From assembly GCA_002163155.1 (NCBI GenBank), contig MAAO01000015.1:124001-188000 (forward strand): a stretch of 64,000 bases of DNA, read 5' to 3'. A program made the position numbers and the translations under genes. The stretch's first letter is position 1, and each line of letters starts with the position of its first letter. Of this stretch, positions 8,326 to 16,591 are shown in pieces. The notes under the pieces are model-generated. The model searched no databases, was not told where the DNA came from, and saw nothing but the letters and a program-made list of their open reading frames with translations. The stretch comes from Halobacteriovorax marinus. GTDB lineage: Bacteria; Bdellovibrionota; Bacteriovoracia; Bacteriovoracales; Bacteriovoracaceae.

Positions 8326-9421
8326 AGAACATTGTGTTGATTGAAAAACCTAAGAAGTGAACATCTTTATCAGGATGCCCTTTAAATAAACCCGCATTAT
8401 TTGCTTTAGCTTGACCCATAGGCCTTACTGCCGGCTTCTTTAAGGAAACAATTTTATACTCAAATTTTAAAACTGTTGATAAGTCGATATTATAATTAAG
8501 ACCAAAGGTATAAGTTTTTTGATAAATATCTTGATCACTCTTAGAGCTATCTAGTACCTCTGAAATCGTTCCATGTAAGAGGAATAACTGATCATACATA
8601 TAAGTACCAAGCATGACGTAATAAGATTTTACATTCTCGTATGACTTATTGGCGGCCACCACCTGAGAGAACTCTCCCATAGTATAGATTCTCTCTCCAT
8701 CATACTTAGCTCCCAGAGAGAAATATTCAGCACGACCAAATGAAGCATCTACTTCAGCTCCACCAGGAAGAGTTTGAGTTCCTTGACTTAAGGCATTCAA
8801 GTAACTGGCCTTAAGAGTTAAGTCATCAACAGTATAATTTAATAAAAGTCCATGGAGGCTTTTTACTCTCGTCTCTTTATCTGGACCAGAACGTTCACCA
8901 CCTCCGTGATAGAACCTATAGGTAAGAGTTTGAAAGTCTCTTTGAAAAATAATTCCCTCAAATGAAATCCCGAAGAAAGTATCATTCACTCCTACAGTTT
9001 CAAGAGGAACAATTTCATAAACTTCTTCAGGAGGATTTACCCAAGGGTAGAGTGAACCAACTTGTCTATAATCAGAAATCATCCACACAGGGAGTCTTAC
9101 TTTTCCGTAGAGAAGTTTATGATCGTTCGCATAGTTGAATGTAATATGAGCGATATCAAGAGCCGTATTGAAGTCTCTACCATTATCTCCATCAGCTAAT
9201 AACTGTAGAAATGCTTCATTTCTATTACTTAAAAAAGAATGGAATTGTAGACCAGCTTTGGTGCCTTTTGTGAATTCTCCATCTTTAGTAATATTCTCTT
9301 TATAAGCAACGTCTGAATCACTCTTTCTGTAAGCAAATGTTAAAAATCCCTTAGTACTGAGATCAAAAGCTGAAACCTGTAAAGATGTGAATAGCAGGGA
9401 TAGTAATAGAGTTAATTTCAT
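8324..9421 (-). CDS. Outer-membrane beta-barrel (porin-like) protein
   Basis: The 365-residue protein has a Sec signal with cleavage probably after LQVSA and then alternating aromatic and polar strands such as GFLTFAYRK. It ends in FLGFSINTMF with a C-terminal Phe, the usual BAM recognition signal. It should form an outer-membrane barrel of the porin type for small solutes. It is divergent from a gene for a small phosphate-binding-like periplasmic protein (66 bp apart). Pairs of a porin-like barrel with a short PstS-like protein occur in other proteobacteria, which suggests anion uptake here. The substrate is not evident from the sequence. Confidence 0.75.
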   Translation of the reverse strand: MKLTLLLSLLFTSLQVSAFDLSTKGFLTFAYRKSDSDVAYKENITKDGEFTKGTKAGLQFHSFLSNRNEAFLQLLADGDNGRDFNTALDIAHITFNYANDHKLLYGKVRLPVWMISDYRQVGSLYPWVNPPEEVYEIVPLETVGVNDTFFGISFEGIIFQRDFQTLTYRFYHGGGERSGPDKETRVKSLHGLLLNYTVDDLTLKASYLNALSQGTQTLPGGAEVDASFGRAEYFSLGAKYDGERIYTMGEFSQVVAANKSYENVKSYYVMLGTYMYDQLFLLHGTISEVLDSSKSDQDIYQKTYTFGLNYNIDLSTVLKFEYKIVSLKKPAVRPMGQAKANNAGLFKGHPDKDVHFLGFSINTMF

Positions 9422-9458
9422 AATTTATTTGGACATTCCATTAAATGTTGGTCATTCT

Positions 9459-9472
9459 ATTAGAAATCTAAT
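9459..9472. promoter_or_regulatory. Candidate palindromic operator between divergent genes
   Basis: ATTAGA-AA-TCTAAT is a near-perfect palindrome in the middle of the 66-bp gap between the porin-like and phosphate-binding-like genes. A second dyad, ACATT-N6-AATGT, lies about 15 bp away on the porin side. Their location suggests shared control of both genes; no regulator can be assigned. Confidence 0.3.
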
Positions 9473-9487
9473 CACTAATAACTGACT

Positions 9488-9946
9488 ATGGCCATAAGAT
9501 ATATAATTACATTATTCATTCTTCTCTCGCTTGGAGCCCAAGCGCAGACTTCCTATCTAGTGATGAGTTCTACTGAATCTTCAATTGATGAGAGTATTGA
9601 TTTAAGTGATCTTAGAGATATCTATTTGGGTAATCGTATTTTTTGGCGCAATGGAGATCGTATTTTCCCGGCCCATACGACAGCAAAATCTAACAACATT
9701 ACTTTATTTTTAAAGAAAGTTTTATACATGTCTCCGAGGAAATATAATAAGTATTGGAGAAGAAGATTATTTTCAGGGAAGGGTCATCCACCTAAGGAAC
9801 TTGAAAATGATAAAAATATTATTGATTACGTGAAGAAAACAGAAGGCGCCATAGGACTAATCTCACAAGTTCCTTCGACAATGGATGCTGGATTATTCTA
9901 CTTTGCGCCTGATAATGATGGCTACGGACTAAAACAAATCAAATAA
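9488..9946 (+). CDS. Short periplasmic phosphate-binding-like (PBP-like) protein
   Basis: The 152-residue protein has a Sec signal cleaved probably after LGAQA. The mature part has the features of the short PstS-like domain: DLRDIYLGNRIFWRNGDRIFP near the N-terminus (split as DLRDIYLGNR and FWRNGDRIFP), RKYNKYWRRRLFSGKG in the middle and EGAIGLISQ near the C-terminus. These correspond to the I(F/Y)xG...W.dG, yWr...F.G and .gaIGYv elements of PBP-like proteins. It is about half the size of a full PstS and so is likely one lobe or a reduced fold. No ABC permease or ATPase lies beside it. The divergent porin suggests a joint role at the outer membrane. Confidence 0.7.
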   Translation: MAIRYIITLFILLSLGAQAQTSYLVMSSTESSIDESIDLSDLRDIYLGNRIFWRNGDRIFPAHTTAKSNNITLFLKKVLYMSPRKYNKYWRRRLFSGKGHPPKELENDKNIIDYVKKTEGAIGLISQVPSTMDAGLFYFAPDNDGYGLKQIK

Positions 9947-10417
9947 TTAATTTAATAAGTAGTGAAGCTTGAAAGAGAGATCTCCAAAGTTACACTTTAA
10001 GACTCCAAGAGTCTGTCCCTCTTCCAATTGAACTCCATAAGAAAAATAAGGTATTTCAATATTCAAATGGGAATCTTCTTTTTCAAGTTGATAGTTAATT
10101 TTCCCACAGAGAATATTTAAGAACTCTCCAAGTAAATCCATAATATCAAGTTCAGGAAGCTCTCCATTATCTACAAAGGGATATTTCTTAGTCAGTAAAT
10201 CGAGATATTTTATATTATCTTCTACGTTATACTGAAGTACACAAGTGTAGTTTAACTTCTCTCCTGAGACTTCAACGCTAGGTCCACAGATATCGTCATA
10301 GACAACCTGATCATTTAATTTTGAAATCTTAATCTCATGAACAGAGTCGAGAAAGTCTTTCACGGCGACAGAACATTCTTTTTCAACAATTTTGGAGAAG
10401 TCACCAAAGTTAATCAC
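9947..10417 (-). CDS. CheX-like chemotaxis phosphatase
   Basis: The 156-residue protein shows the CheC/CheX/FliY active-site pattern in DLLGEFLNILCG (residues 94-105), where Glu98 and Asn101 form the ExxN dyad that positions water for CheY-P hydrolysis. The remaining strands fit the CheX fold (SVEVSGEKLNYTCVL; GVQLEEGQTLGVLKCN). It overlaps the preceding CheY-like receiver gene by 8 bases, so the phosphatase and its probable substrate are co-translated. I did not see a second ExxN motif, which fits CheX, not CheC. It acts in the cytoplasm to shorten the signal of a receiver protein. The system could be chemotaxis or another receiver circuit. Confidence 0.7.
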   Translation of the reverse strand: MINFGDFSKIVEKECSVAVKDFLDSVHEIKISKLNDQVVYDDICGPSVEVSGEKLNYTCVLQYNVEDNIKYLDLLTKKYPFVDNGELPELDIMDLLGEFLNILCGKINYQLEKEDSHLNIEIPYFSYGVQLEEGQTLGVLKCNFGDLSFKLHYLLN

Positions 10418-10772
10418 TAAAAACCTCTTTTAGGACATTTTCAATTTTCTCTTGTGTGATTGGTTTCGTTAAGTAGTACTGCACACCTAACTCTTTCGCC
10501 TGATCTTGCATGGATTCCGTTAAGTGGGAGGTGATGAATGCAAAAATGCACTCTATATCCGTCTTATTGACCTCTGCAACGAGTTCAGTTCCAGACATAG
10601 GTTCCATATTGATATCGGAGAAAACAAGCTTAATATCACCCTTATTGATATATTCTAGTGCCCCGCGACCATCGGTCACTTCAATAGTTTCAAAGTTCTT
10701 GTCATAGTTATCTACAATTGATCTCACGATCAATCTTTGAGTAGCACTATCATCGACAATGAGGATCTTCAT
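10410..10772 (-). CDS. Stand-alone CheY-like response regulator
   Basis: From the ATG at 10772 (AAAGGA four bases upstream) the protein has 120 residues: a single receiver domain without an output domain. The hallmarks are ILIVDDSATQR (acidic pair), phospho-acceptor Asp in VFSDINMEPMSG, conserved Thr in FAFITSHLTES and Lys in YYLTKPITQEK. A start at 10799 would add nine residues but has no better ribosome-binding site. The gene overlaps the CheX-like phosphatase gene downstream. The divergent pseudo-receiver/TPR and histidine kinase genes may belong to the same circuit. Confidence 0.9.
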   Translation of the reverse strand: MKILIVDDSATQRLIVRSIVDNYDKNFETIEVTDGRGALEYINKGDIKLVFSDINMEPMSGTELVAEVNKTDIECIFAFITSHLTESMQDQAKELGVQYYLTKPITQEKIENVLKEVFSD

Positions 10773-10850
10773 GCGTTCCTTTCCCCTTTTAATTAACACT
10801 AATTATACTATAATATTCTAAGTACAAGAAAATTTCATTCCCGAGAAAAT

Positions 10851-12134
10851 ATGACCACCAGTAGTATGGAAATACAGAGTCTTTATAAAGCAGCAGCTGA
10901 TCTGCAATATTTAGTATTTGATCCTTTTAATAATATTCATAGTAATGTGGAAGAGTCTCTTGAATCCCTTGGTGTAGCAAAAGAAAATATATTCGTCTGT
11001 TCTACACAGAAAGAAGCCATTTCAGTACTTAGACAGCATAAAACGGCTTTTATCATTAGCTATATCGAACCAAAGAATAAGGCCGTTTTTGATATTTTGG
11101 ATGAACATCAAAAACTCATAGTAGATAACTTTGAAAGATACTTCCTCTTATTTTCTGAGAACAAGTCTATTTTCTCTTTTGCCCAGGCACTTGAAGAAGA
11201 CATTGATGACTATATTGTCTCCCCTTATACCAAAGATAAATTAACCAATAAAATTTTAAAATCACTTAAGTCTAAGATCTACCCTACTCAATACCAAATT
11301 ATGCTCAATGAGATTAGTAATAAAACTAAGAGCAAAGATTTTAGTGGCGCAAAGACTATGGCAGCAATAGCCTGTGGCCTGCACCCCAGACCTTCTATGG
11401 TCTACTATCACTTATCAAAAATTGAAAACCTACAAGGTAAGTCATCTGACGCTATTTCCTTGGCCATTCAAGGCCTTAAATTTAATAAACAACACTATCG
11501 CTGTCTGGTTCAATTACATGAACTCTACTTTTCGATAGATGACCATGACAGGGCCTACAGAGTTTTAAAGAAAATCTTTGAATTATTCCCTCTCAGTATG
11601 GTGAGAATGTTTGAAATCTTTAGACTTGCGATTGTGGGTGAAAAGTTTGATGAATTGAAGAAATACTGCAAAGAGATTCTTAGTAAGGAAGATGAAAACA
11701 TTCTCCTTATTCGTTTTTGTACTTCGGGACTGGCCATTTGCGCTATTAGATCTCTAGCTGCAAAAGAGGAAAGTAAGGCCTCAGATTTACTAAAAGAGGC
11801 ATTAAAGTTCTCTAAGAATGACCCAAAGATTCTTCGAAATCTCTATAAGGTGAACATCACCCATGGATTGCAAATCAGTTCAGAAGAAGTCTTTGCTAAG
11901 TTTCAAAATAAAGACAAGGAATGTATAGAGTGGGAAGTCTGTAAATATTTAAGAGAGATTCACTCTTCTAAACCTGTTGGTATGATTATTGAAGAATGTG
12001 AAGACAGATTTAAACTCGTTGAGTTTGATGAAGACTGCTTTTCACAGTTACTAAAGAGATCTACTAGAGAAGCTAGCGTTGAGCACAACTCACAGCTAGA
12101 AACAATTTTGAGCAAGTTTAATTTTGAAAAATAA
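10851..12134 (+). CDS. Pseudo-receiver/TPR protein
   Basis: The 427-residue protein starts with a receiver-like fold (about 15-140). The first strand is LQYLVFDPF. The phospho-acceptor position falls in FIISYIEPKN, where Ser or Tyr takes the place of Asp, and the usual KP motif reads YIVSPYTKDKL with Ser for Lys. It therefore appears unable to be phosphorylated. The rest (about 150-420) is helical with TPR-like repeats, for example AKTMAAIACGLHPRPSMVYYHL and AISLAIQGLKFNKQHYRCLV read in shorter pieces. Such proteins act as scaffolds. The gene overlaps the next histidine kinase gene by 11 bases, so the two likely work together in the cytoplasm or at the inner membrane. Confidence 0.7.
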   Translation: MTTSSMEIQSLYKAAADLQYLVFDPFNNIHSNVEESLESLGVAKENIFVCSTQKEAISVLRQHKTAFIISYIEPKNKAVFDILDEHQKLIVDNFERYFLLFSENKSIFSFAQALEEDIDDYIVSPYTKDKLTNKILKSLKSKIYPTQYQIMLNEISNKTKSKDFSGAKTMAAIACGLHPRPSMVYYHLSKIENLQGKSSDAISLAIQGLKFNKQHYRCLVQLHELYFSIDDHDRAYRVLKKIFELFPLSMVRMFEIFRLAIVGEKFDELKKYCKEILSKEDENILLIRFCTSGLAICAIRSLAAKEESKASDLLKEALKFSKNDPKILRNLYKVNITHGLQISSEEVFAKFQNKDKECIEWEVCKYLREIHSSKPVGMIIEECEDRFKLVEFDEDCFSQLLKRSTREASVEHNSQLETILSKFNFEK

Positions 12135-13458
12135 CACAGAAACCATAGAATTTAGTAACGTCACACTCTTTCCCAAGAAGTCTACCTTCCTGGGTCTTCT
12201 CTTAACGACTCTACTCGTTCTTTCCATTACTTTTATTATCTTTCTAACCTGGACGACTCTTGTAGAAATTGAAGAAGTTCATTTCCCAGCGATTGAAAGA
12301 AGTGCCATTAATGTTCGCTTAGTGAACCTAATAGATTATCAATTTGATCTTGCCTTTAAAACAAAGAGTAAGAAAATAGTACTCGATCTAAAACTCAACT
12401 TTGACTCCCTTGAACAGAACTTTAAATCCTTAAGCCTAGATAAATCAGACTCTGATGAAGAGATTTTCAAAAATGGGAAGAGAGTCATTACCCTACTAAA
12501 TAGAGGTAAATGGCAAGAAGCTCAGAGCTTTATAGAAGAGAATAAGTTTGAGCAAAAACTTGAAGACTTCTCTTTTCGTATATTCGATCAAACAGAAGAT
12601 ATGGCCGATAGTCGAGATAAGAACTCGCTTAGAATAAAGTCATTCATCGATAGAACAATTATATTCTCTTTATTAATCTTTCTCTTCATCATTTACGTCA
12701 TTATCAAAATCTACAGAGGTTATTCTCTAAATTTAAAAGAGAGACTATACGCAGAAGATAAGGCCAAACAGCTTAGTAAGCAGAGAAAATCATTAATTCA
12801 TGTCCTCTGTCATGATCTTGGTAACCCTGTAAGTGCAATTCACGGACTGATAGAAGTGGCACATCTCATTCCAGAAAAAGAAAGGGCCACCATTCTTGAT
12901 ACTATAAAAGATAATACTCAAGTAGCATTAGATATAATTGAATTAACCAGAAAAATGCAAGCTATAGAGACGGGAAAACTCTCCCTAGAGTTAACCCCTA
13001 CTTCATTTGATGCTTCTCTTAAAAAATCCATTGGTATTCTAAAAGAGAGAATTGGCGCAAAGAATATCGAAATAAATCTCCTCTATAATCCAGAAATTAA
13101 AATCCTTGCTGATGAAACAACATTAGTGAATTCTATCTTAAATAATATTCTAACTAACTCTATTAAATTTTCGAATGATGACTCTAAGATTGATATATCG
13201 AGTTCTGAAAAAGAAGAATATGTAGAAATTACAATCAGGGATTATGGGATAGGAATGCCTGAACATATACTAGAGAATGTATTCAGTGAAACAGTTGAAA
13301 CTTCTAGAGCTGGTACCAATGGTGAAGCTGGTACAGGATTTGGAATGCCTCTCGTTAAGAAGTTCATTGAAGCCTATGAAGGTCATATTGAAATTCACTC
13401 TTCTACCACTGGAGAGCAAAAAGGTACGATTTCAATATTAACCTTTAAAAAAGCATAG
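12124..13458 (+). CDS. Membrane sensor histidine kinase
   Basis: The 444-residue protein starts at a TTG that overlaps the end of the pseudo-receiver gene. It has two membrane helices (about 23-45 and 176-196) bracketing a ~130-residue extracytoplasmic sensor region that I do not recognise. A cytoplasmic kinase core follows: HVLCHDLGNPVSAIHG with the phospho-acceptor His, N box SILNNILTNSIKFSND, DYGIGMP (G1) and GTGFGMPLVKKFIEAY (G2). The expected response regulator could be the divergent CheY-like protein 1.3 kb away, since no other receiver gene is attached. The signal is not known. Confidence 0.9.
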   Translation: MKNNTETIEFSNVTLFPKKSTFLGLLLTTLLVLSITFIIFLTWTTLVEIEEVHFPAIERSAINVRLVNLIDYQFDLAFKTKSKKIVLDLKLNFDSLEQNFKSLSLDKSDSDEEIFKNGKRVITLLNRGKWQEAQSFIEENKFEQKLEDFSFRIFDQTEDMADSRDKNSLRIKSFIDRTIIFSLLIFLFIIYVIIKIYRGYSLNLKERLYAEDKAKQLSKQRKSLIHVLCHDLGNPVSAIHGLIEVAHLIPEKERATILDTIKDNTQVALDIIELTRKMQAIETGKLSLELTPTSFDASLKKSIGILKERIGAKNIEINLLYNPEIKILADETTLVNSILNNILTNSIKFSNDDSKIDISSSEKEEYVEITIRDYGIGMPEHILENVFSETVETSRAGTNGEAGTGFGMPLVKKFIEAYEGHIEIHSSTTGEQKGTISILTFKKA

Positions 13459-13460
13459 AG

Positions 13461-13640
13461 CTATTTGGCAATTTTCTTCATGAGGTGTTCCCAATAAGCT
13501 TGTTTCTTTTTATCTTCTTTAGAGTTCTGAGAAGTTTCATCTAAATCAAGCTCATCTTCAAATGTTCTCACAATTCCTCTTCTTTCCTTCTTCTTTAACT
13601 CTTCAAACTCTTTTCTAAGTTGTACATAATCAAGAACCAT
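13461..13640 (-). CDS. Small hypothetical protein (59 residues)
   Basis: An ATG at 13640 preceded by GGAGGAAAGGTC (a strong ribosome-binding site) opens a 59-codon frame to TAG at 13461-13463. The protein is highly charged (many Lys and Glu, for example LRKEFEELKKKERRG) and likely helical, with no signal peptide or membrane segment. It ends two bases from the convergent histidine kinase gene and is divergent from the dihaem peroxidase gene. I recognise no family. The strong ribosome-binding site and the protein-like composition support a real gene. Confidence 0.6.
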   Translation of the reverse strand: MVLDYVQLRKEFEELKKKERRGIVRTFEDELDLDETSQNSKEDKKKQAYWEHLMKKIAK

Positions 13641-13724
13641 GACCTTTCCTCCGTTAGCAGTGGCATTTCGCTCTCTCAGAATAACAAGTCACAGGCCACC
13701 ATAGGTTTCATTTAGGTTTAGAAA

Positions 13725-13756
13725 TGTAACGAAATGTATCTGTTACATAACGTTAC
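13725..13756. promoter_or_regulatory. Candidate operator upstream of the dihaem peroxidase gene
   Basis: TGTAAC (13725-13730) and GTTACA (13742-13747) form a perfect inverted repeat, and the following CGTTAC (13751-13756) is a further half-site. The cluster lies about 50-80 bp before the ATG at 13804. The related GTTACTTTT string in front of the lipoprotein gene at 7292 suggests the same regulator could bind both; this is not shown. Confidence 0.4.
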
Positions 13757-13803
13757 TTTTCACCTGTTTTAACCTGCTAGTGTAAGAGCTAACAGGAGGT
13801 CCT

Positions 13804-15069
13804 ATGAAGAGATTATTACTAATATCTGCTCTACTACTAGTAGGTTGTGGACAGGGTCAAGGTGAAGAAGAAGAGGAACAAAGAAGAAATCAAGAGATAG
13901 ATGCGCAAATTAGCGACATGATAAGAAGAACAGATCTTAGTGCTAATAATTACATCGAAGTTTCCAATAATGTTACAGTTCTGGGAGAGAAGCTCTTTCT
14001 AGATAATAGACTTAGTGGAAATCAGGATATTTCTTGTTCCACATGTCACAGTTTGACAACCTCTGGAGATGACATCCCCTTATCTATTGGCGCCGGGGGA
14101 AGTGGTTTAAGTGTTAATAGAACACAGGAAACAGCAAAAGTAATAAGAAGAAATTCTTCTCCTCTATACGCTCTAGGACAGGGGCAGAGTTTCGCCTTTC
14201 ATGATGGAAGAGTCAGCTTCATAAATGGGAACCTTACCACTCCAACTCAACTAAGTGCTTCAATCACAAGTGTGTTTGATAAGGCGATAGATGCTCAGGC
14301 ACTATTCCCTATTCTAAGTAATGATGAGATGAGAGGACAAAGTGGAGAAAACGCACTGGCAAATATATCTAATGATGAGGCAGTTCTTCAAACTCTTTTG
14401 AGTACCAGAATTTTATCAGACAGTGCCTACGTGCAAGCTTTTCAAAGTGCCTTTCCCGGAGTCAATACTTTCACAGCTGGTCACATGGGGCATGCCATTG
14501 GAACTTTCATAAAGAATAAATTTAATGTAAGAGATACTCCCTTTGATCTCTATTTAAATGGAAATAGCACGGCCCTTAGTCTTTCTCAGAAAAGAGGATT
14601 GCAAGTTTTTCTAGGCAAAGGCCAATGTATAAGATGCCACAGTGGGGTGAACTTGCAAGATGATGAATTTCACAGTGTGGGTATTCCACATATTTTTCCA
14701 CTAGTAAGCTCCCTTGCAGATGACCAGGGAAGATACGAAATTTCAGGAAATTCTAATGATCTCTATAAATTTAAAACTCCCAGTTTAAGAAATGTGGCGA
14801 AGACTGCGCCCTATATGCATAACGGATCTTTAAAGACATTGGATGATGTTATTAATCACTATAACAATGTGAACTTTAGTTTATTCAATTACTCTTTGGC
14901 GAACCTAGCGACAGAGAGTTATAGCGAAACAATTCTCCTAGATAGCAATGCTACTAGAAATAGTATTAGGTTTAATATAATTGATAATGGCGCCCTAAAG
15001 AGAGGTCTCAGATTGAGCGCTACAGAGAGAGCAGATTTAAAGAGTTTTCTAGAAAGTCTATCTGACTAA
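13804..15069 (+). CDS. Dihaem cytochrome c peroxidase / MauG-family lipoprotein
   Basis: The 421-residue protein has a lipobox LVGC (Cys15) followed by an acidic linker. Two c-type haem sites are seen: CSTCH at residues 78-82 in LFLDNRLSGNQDISCSTCH (usual GxxLFxDxRLSxxxxxSCxxCH) and CIRCH at about 275-279. FKTPSLRNVAKTAPYMHNG is the conserved C-terminal region that supplies the second Met ligand. The protein should sit in the periplasm or be lipid-anchored, reducing peroxide with electrons from c-type cytochromes or oxidising a protein partner as MauG does. An AGGAGG ribosome-binding site precedes the ATG. A 14-bp inverted repeat lies just after the stop codon. Confidence 0.9.
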   Translation: MKRLLLISALLLVGCGQGQGEEEEEQRRNQEIDAQISDMIRRTDLSANNYIEVSNNVTVLGEKLFLDNRLSGNQDISCSTCHSLTTSGDDIPLSIGAGGSGLSVNRTQETAKVIRRNSSPLYALGQGQSFAFHDGRVSFINGNLTTPTQLSASITSVFDKAIDAQALFPILSNDEMRGQSGENALANISNDEAVLQTLLSTRILSDSAYVQAFQSAFPGVNTFTAGHMGHAIGTFIKNKFNVRDTPFDLYLNGNSTALSLSQKRGLQVFLGKGQCIRCHSGVNLQDDEFHSVGIPHIFPLVSSLADDQGRYEISGNSNDLYKFKTPSLRNVAKTAPYMHNGSLKTLDDVINHYNNVNFSLFNYSLANLATESYSETILLDSNATRNSIRFNIIDNGALKRGLRLSATERADLKSFLESLSD

Positions 15070-15073
15070 TTCA

Positions 15074-15119
15074 ATAGGTTCTTTACCTCGATTAATGGGC
15101 AATTTGGTAGAGAACCTAT
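15074..15119. repeat. Long imperfect inverted repeat after the peroxidase gene
   Basis: ATAGGTTCTTTACC (15074-15087) pairs with GGTAGAGAACCTAT (15106-15119) over 14 positions with a single G-T wobble and an 18-nt loop. It begins five bases after the stop codon. A short T-run (15135-15139) comes some 15 bases later, so it is not a typical intrinsic terminator. It could protect the 3' end of the mRNA or be a protein-binding site. Confidence 0.5.
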
Positions 15120-15205
15120 GACGCCATACGGTTATTTTTACAATATTTCTAAAGACAATGTTATTATAAGAGTTGAGTTTTAATATCTAGTTAGGAAATG
15201 GGTTA

Positions 15206-16585
15206 ATGTCTAAGAAAAGAGTATTGCTTTTAAATCCTCCCGGAGAGAAACAATATACCAGAGACTATTTCTGTGGAGACGAAGCAAAAGGAGCCTATTC
15301 ATGGCCTCCTACAGATCTCATATACGCCAGTGCCAAACTTCATTCTTTTGAATGCATTGTTATTGATGCCATGGTTGAAGGATTATCTAAACAACAAACT
15401 CTAAAGCTCATAAGGGATTTTGCCCCGGATTATATTATTTCACTCTGTAGTAGTGTGAGTTTTCCTGAAGACATAGATTTTTTTAAACAATGTTATTCTG
15501 AAAACAGCTGCCAAATAATGGTATCTGGAGACTATCCAAGATCGCAATTTAAAGAAGTTCTAGAAAAGTATCCTTGTATCGACTCTATCATGGTGAATTT
15601 TGCCATTAATGATCTCTCCCTCTACTTAGCAGAGGGAGAAACAAATTTAAATATAGTCAATCGTAGTAATTTAAATTCATTTAAAGAAAATTATGTAGAT
15701 CAGTTCACAATTGGTGTACCTCAGTTTGAGATTTTCAAACTTAATCTCTATATTATGCCTCTTATTAAGAACACTCCCTTTACAACTTTCATAACAGAGT
15801 TTGGCTGTAAGTACGGATGTACTTTTTGTTTTTACGAAAAAACAAAGTACGTGAGAAGAAATCTAGATGATATAAAAAGCGAACTCGATGAATTACAAAG
15901 ATTGGGAATTAGAAATCTCTTTATAAATGATCCTAGTTTTTACTCTGATCCTAAACATGGAGAGAAAGTCACAACTCTACTTTCGTCATATGATCGTCCC
16001 TTTTCTTACCTATGTGGTATGCGTGTTGATAATATAGATGATGAGATTGCAAACTCATTAAAGAAATCAGGGTGTTTTGCTGTGGCCTTTGGGGTTGAAA
16101 CATCAAACGAAGAAACACAAAAGAAAATCAGAAAGAACTTAGCTCAAAACCAAATTGAGAGGGCCTTTAATCTATGCAAGAAAAGAGGTATCAAAACCTT
16201 GGCACACTTCATCCTAGGTCTAACAGATGAGTCTTTTGAAGATCAAAGAAAACATATTAACTTCGCTTTAAAGATAAATCCAAACTTTGCGACCTTCAAT
16301 GTCGCCACTCCAGTTTGGAACACGACTTTCCGGGAAGAGCTGAACGCTAAGGGCGTATTTAATAATGATATCTCAGTGAATATTTCTTCCGATGAGTTTG
16401 CTTGGCAGAATAAACAAATAAGTACTGAGCAAATTAAGCATTTAAAGAGTTTGGCCTTTAGGAAGTTCTACATAAGACCAAGTTTTATTTTCAAATTAAT
16501 TTTCTCCATTCGCAACTTATTTCAGCTTAGAGTTATCCTGGGAGAGGTCAATTTAAGATTAAAGTCTCTTGGAAGAAATAATTAG
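15206..16585 (+). CDS. B12-binding-domain radical SAM protein
   Basis: The 459-residue protein has the layout of cobalamin-binding radical SAM proteins. An N-terminal Rossmann-like domain begins KKRVLLLNPPGEKQY and includes FAPDYIISLCSSVSFPEDI. The core starts around residue 200 with FGCKYGCTFCFYEKTKYVRR, where the three Cys of CxxxCxxC bind the 4Fe-4S cluster. GVETSNEETQKKIRKN and LAHFILGLTDESFEDQ are typical of this class (the Elp3/MiaB/NifB-like half-barrel). The DxHxxG cobalamin-binding loop is not visible, so B12 may not be bound. Substrate unknown: methyl transfer or other radical chemistry on a lipid or glycan precursor is possible. It stands alone on the plus strand, convergent with a membrane glycosyltransferase-like gene. 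Confidence 0.8.
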   Translation: MSKKRVLLLNPPGEKQYTRDYFCGDEAKGAYSWPPTDLIYASAKLHSFECIVIDAMVEGLSKQQTLKLIRDFAPDYIISLCSSVSFPEDIDFFKQCYSENSCQIMVSGDYPRSQFKEVLEKYPCIDSIMVNFAINDLSLYLAEGETNLNIVNRSNLNSFKENYVDQFTIGVPQFEIFKLNLYIMPLIKNTPFTTFITEFGCKYGCTFCFYEKTKYVRRNLDDIKSELDELQRLGIRNLFINDPSFYSDPKHGEKVTTLLSSYDRPFSYLCGMRVDNIDDEIANSLKKSGCFAVAFGVETSNEETQKKIRKNLAQNQIERAFNLCKKRGIKTLAHFILGLTDESFEDQRKHINFALKINPNFATFNVATPVWNTTFREELNAKGVFNNDISVNISSDEFAWQNKQISTEQIKHLKSLAFRKFYIRPSFIFKLIFSIRNLFQLRVILGEVNLRLKSLGRNN

Positions 16586-16591
16586 CCTTAC

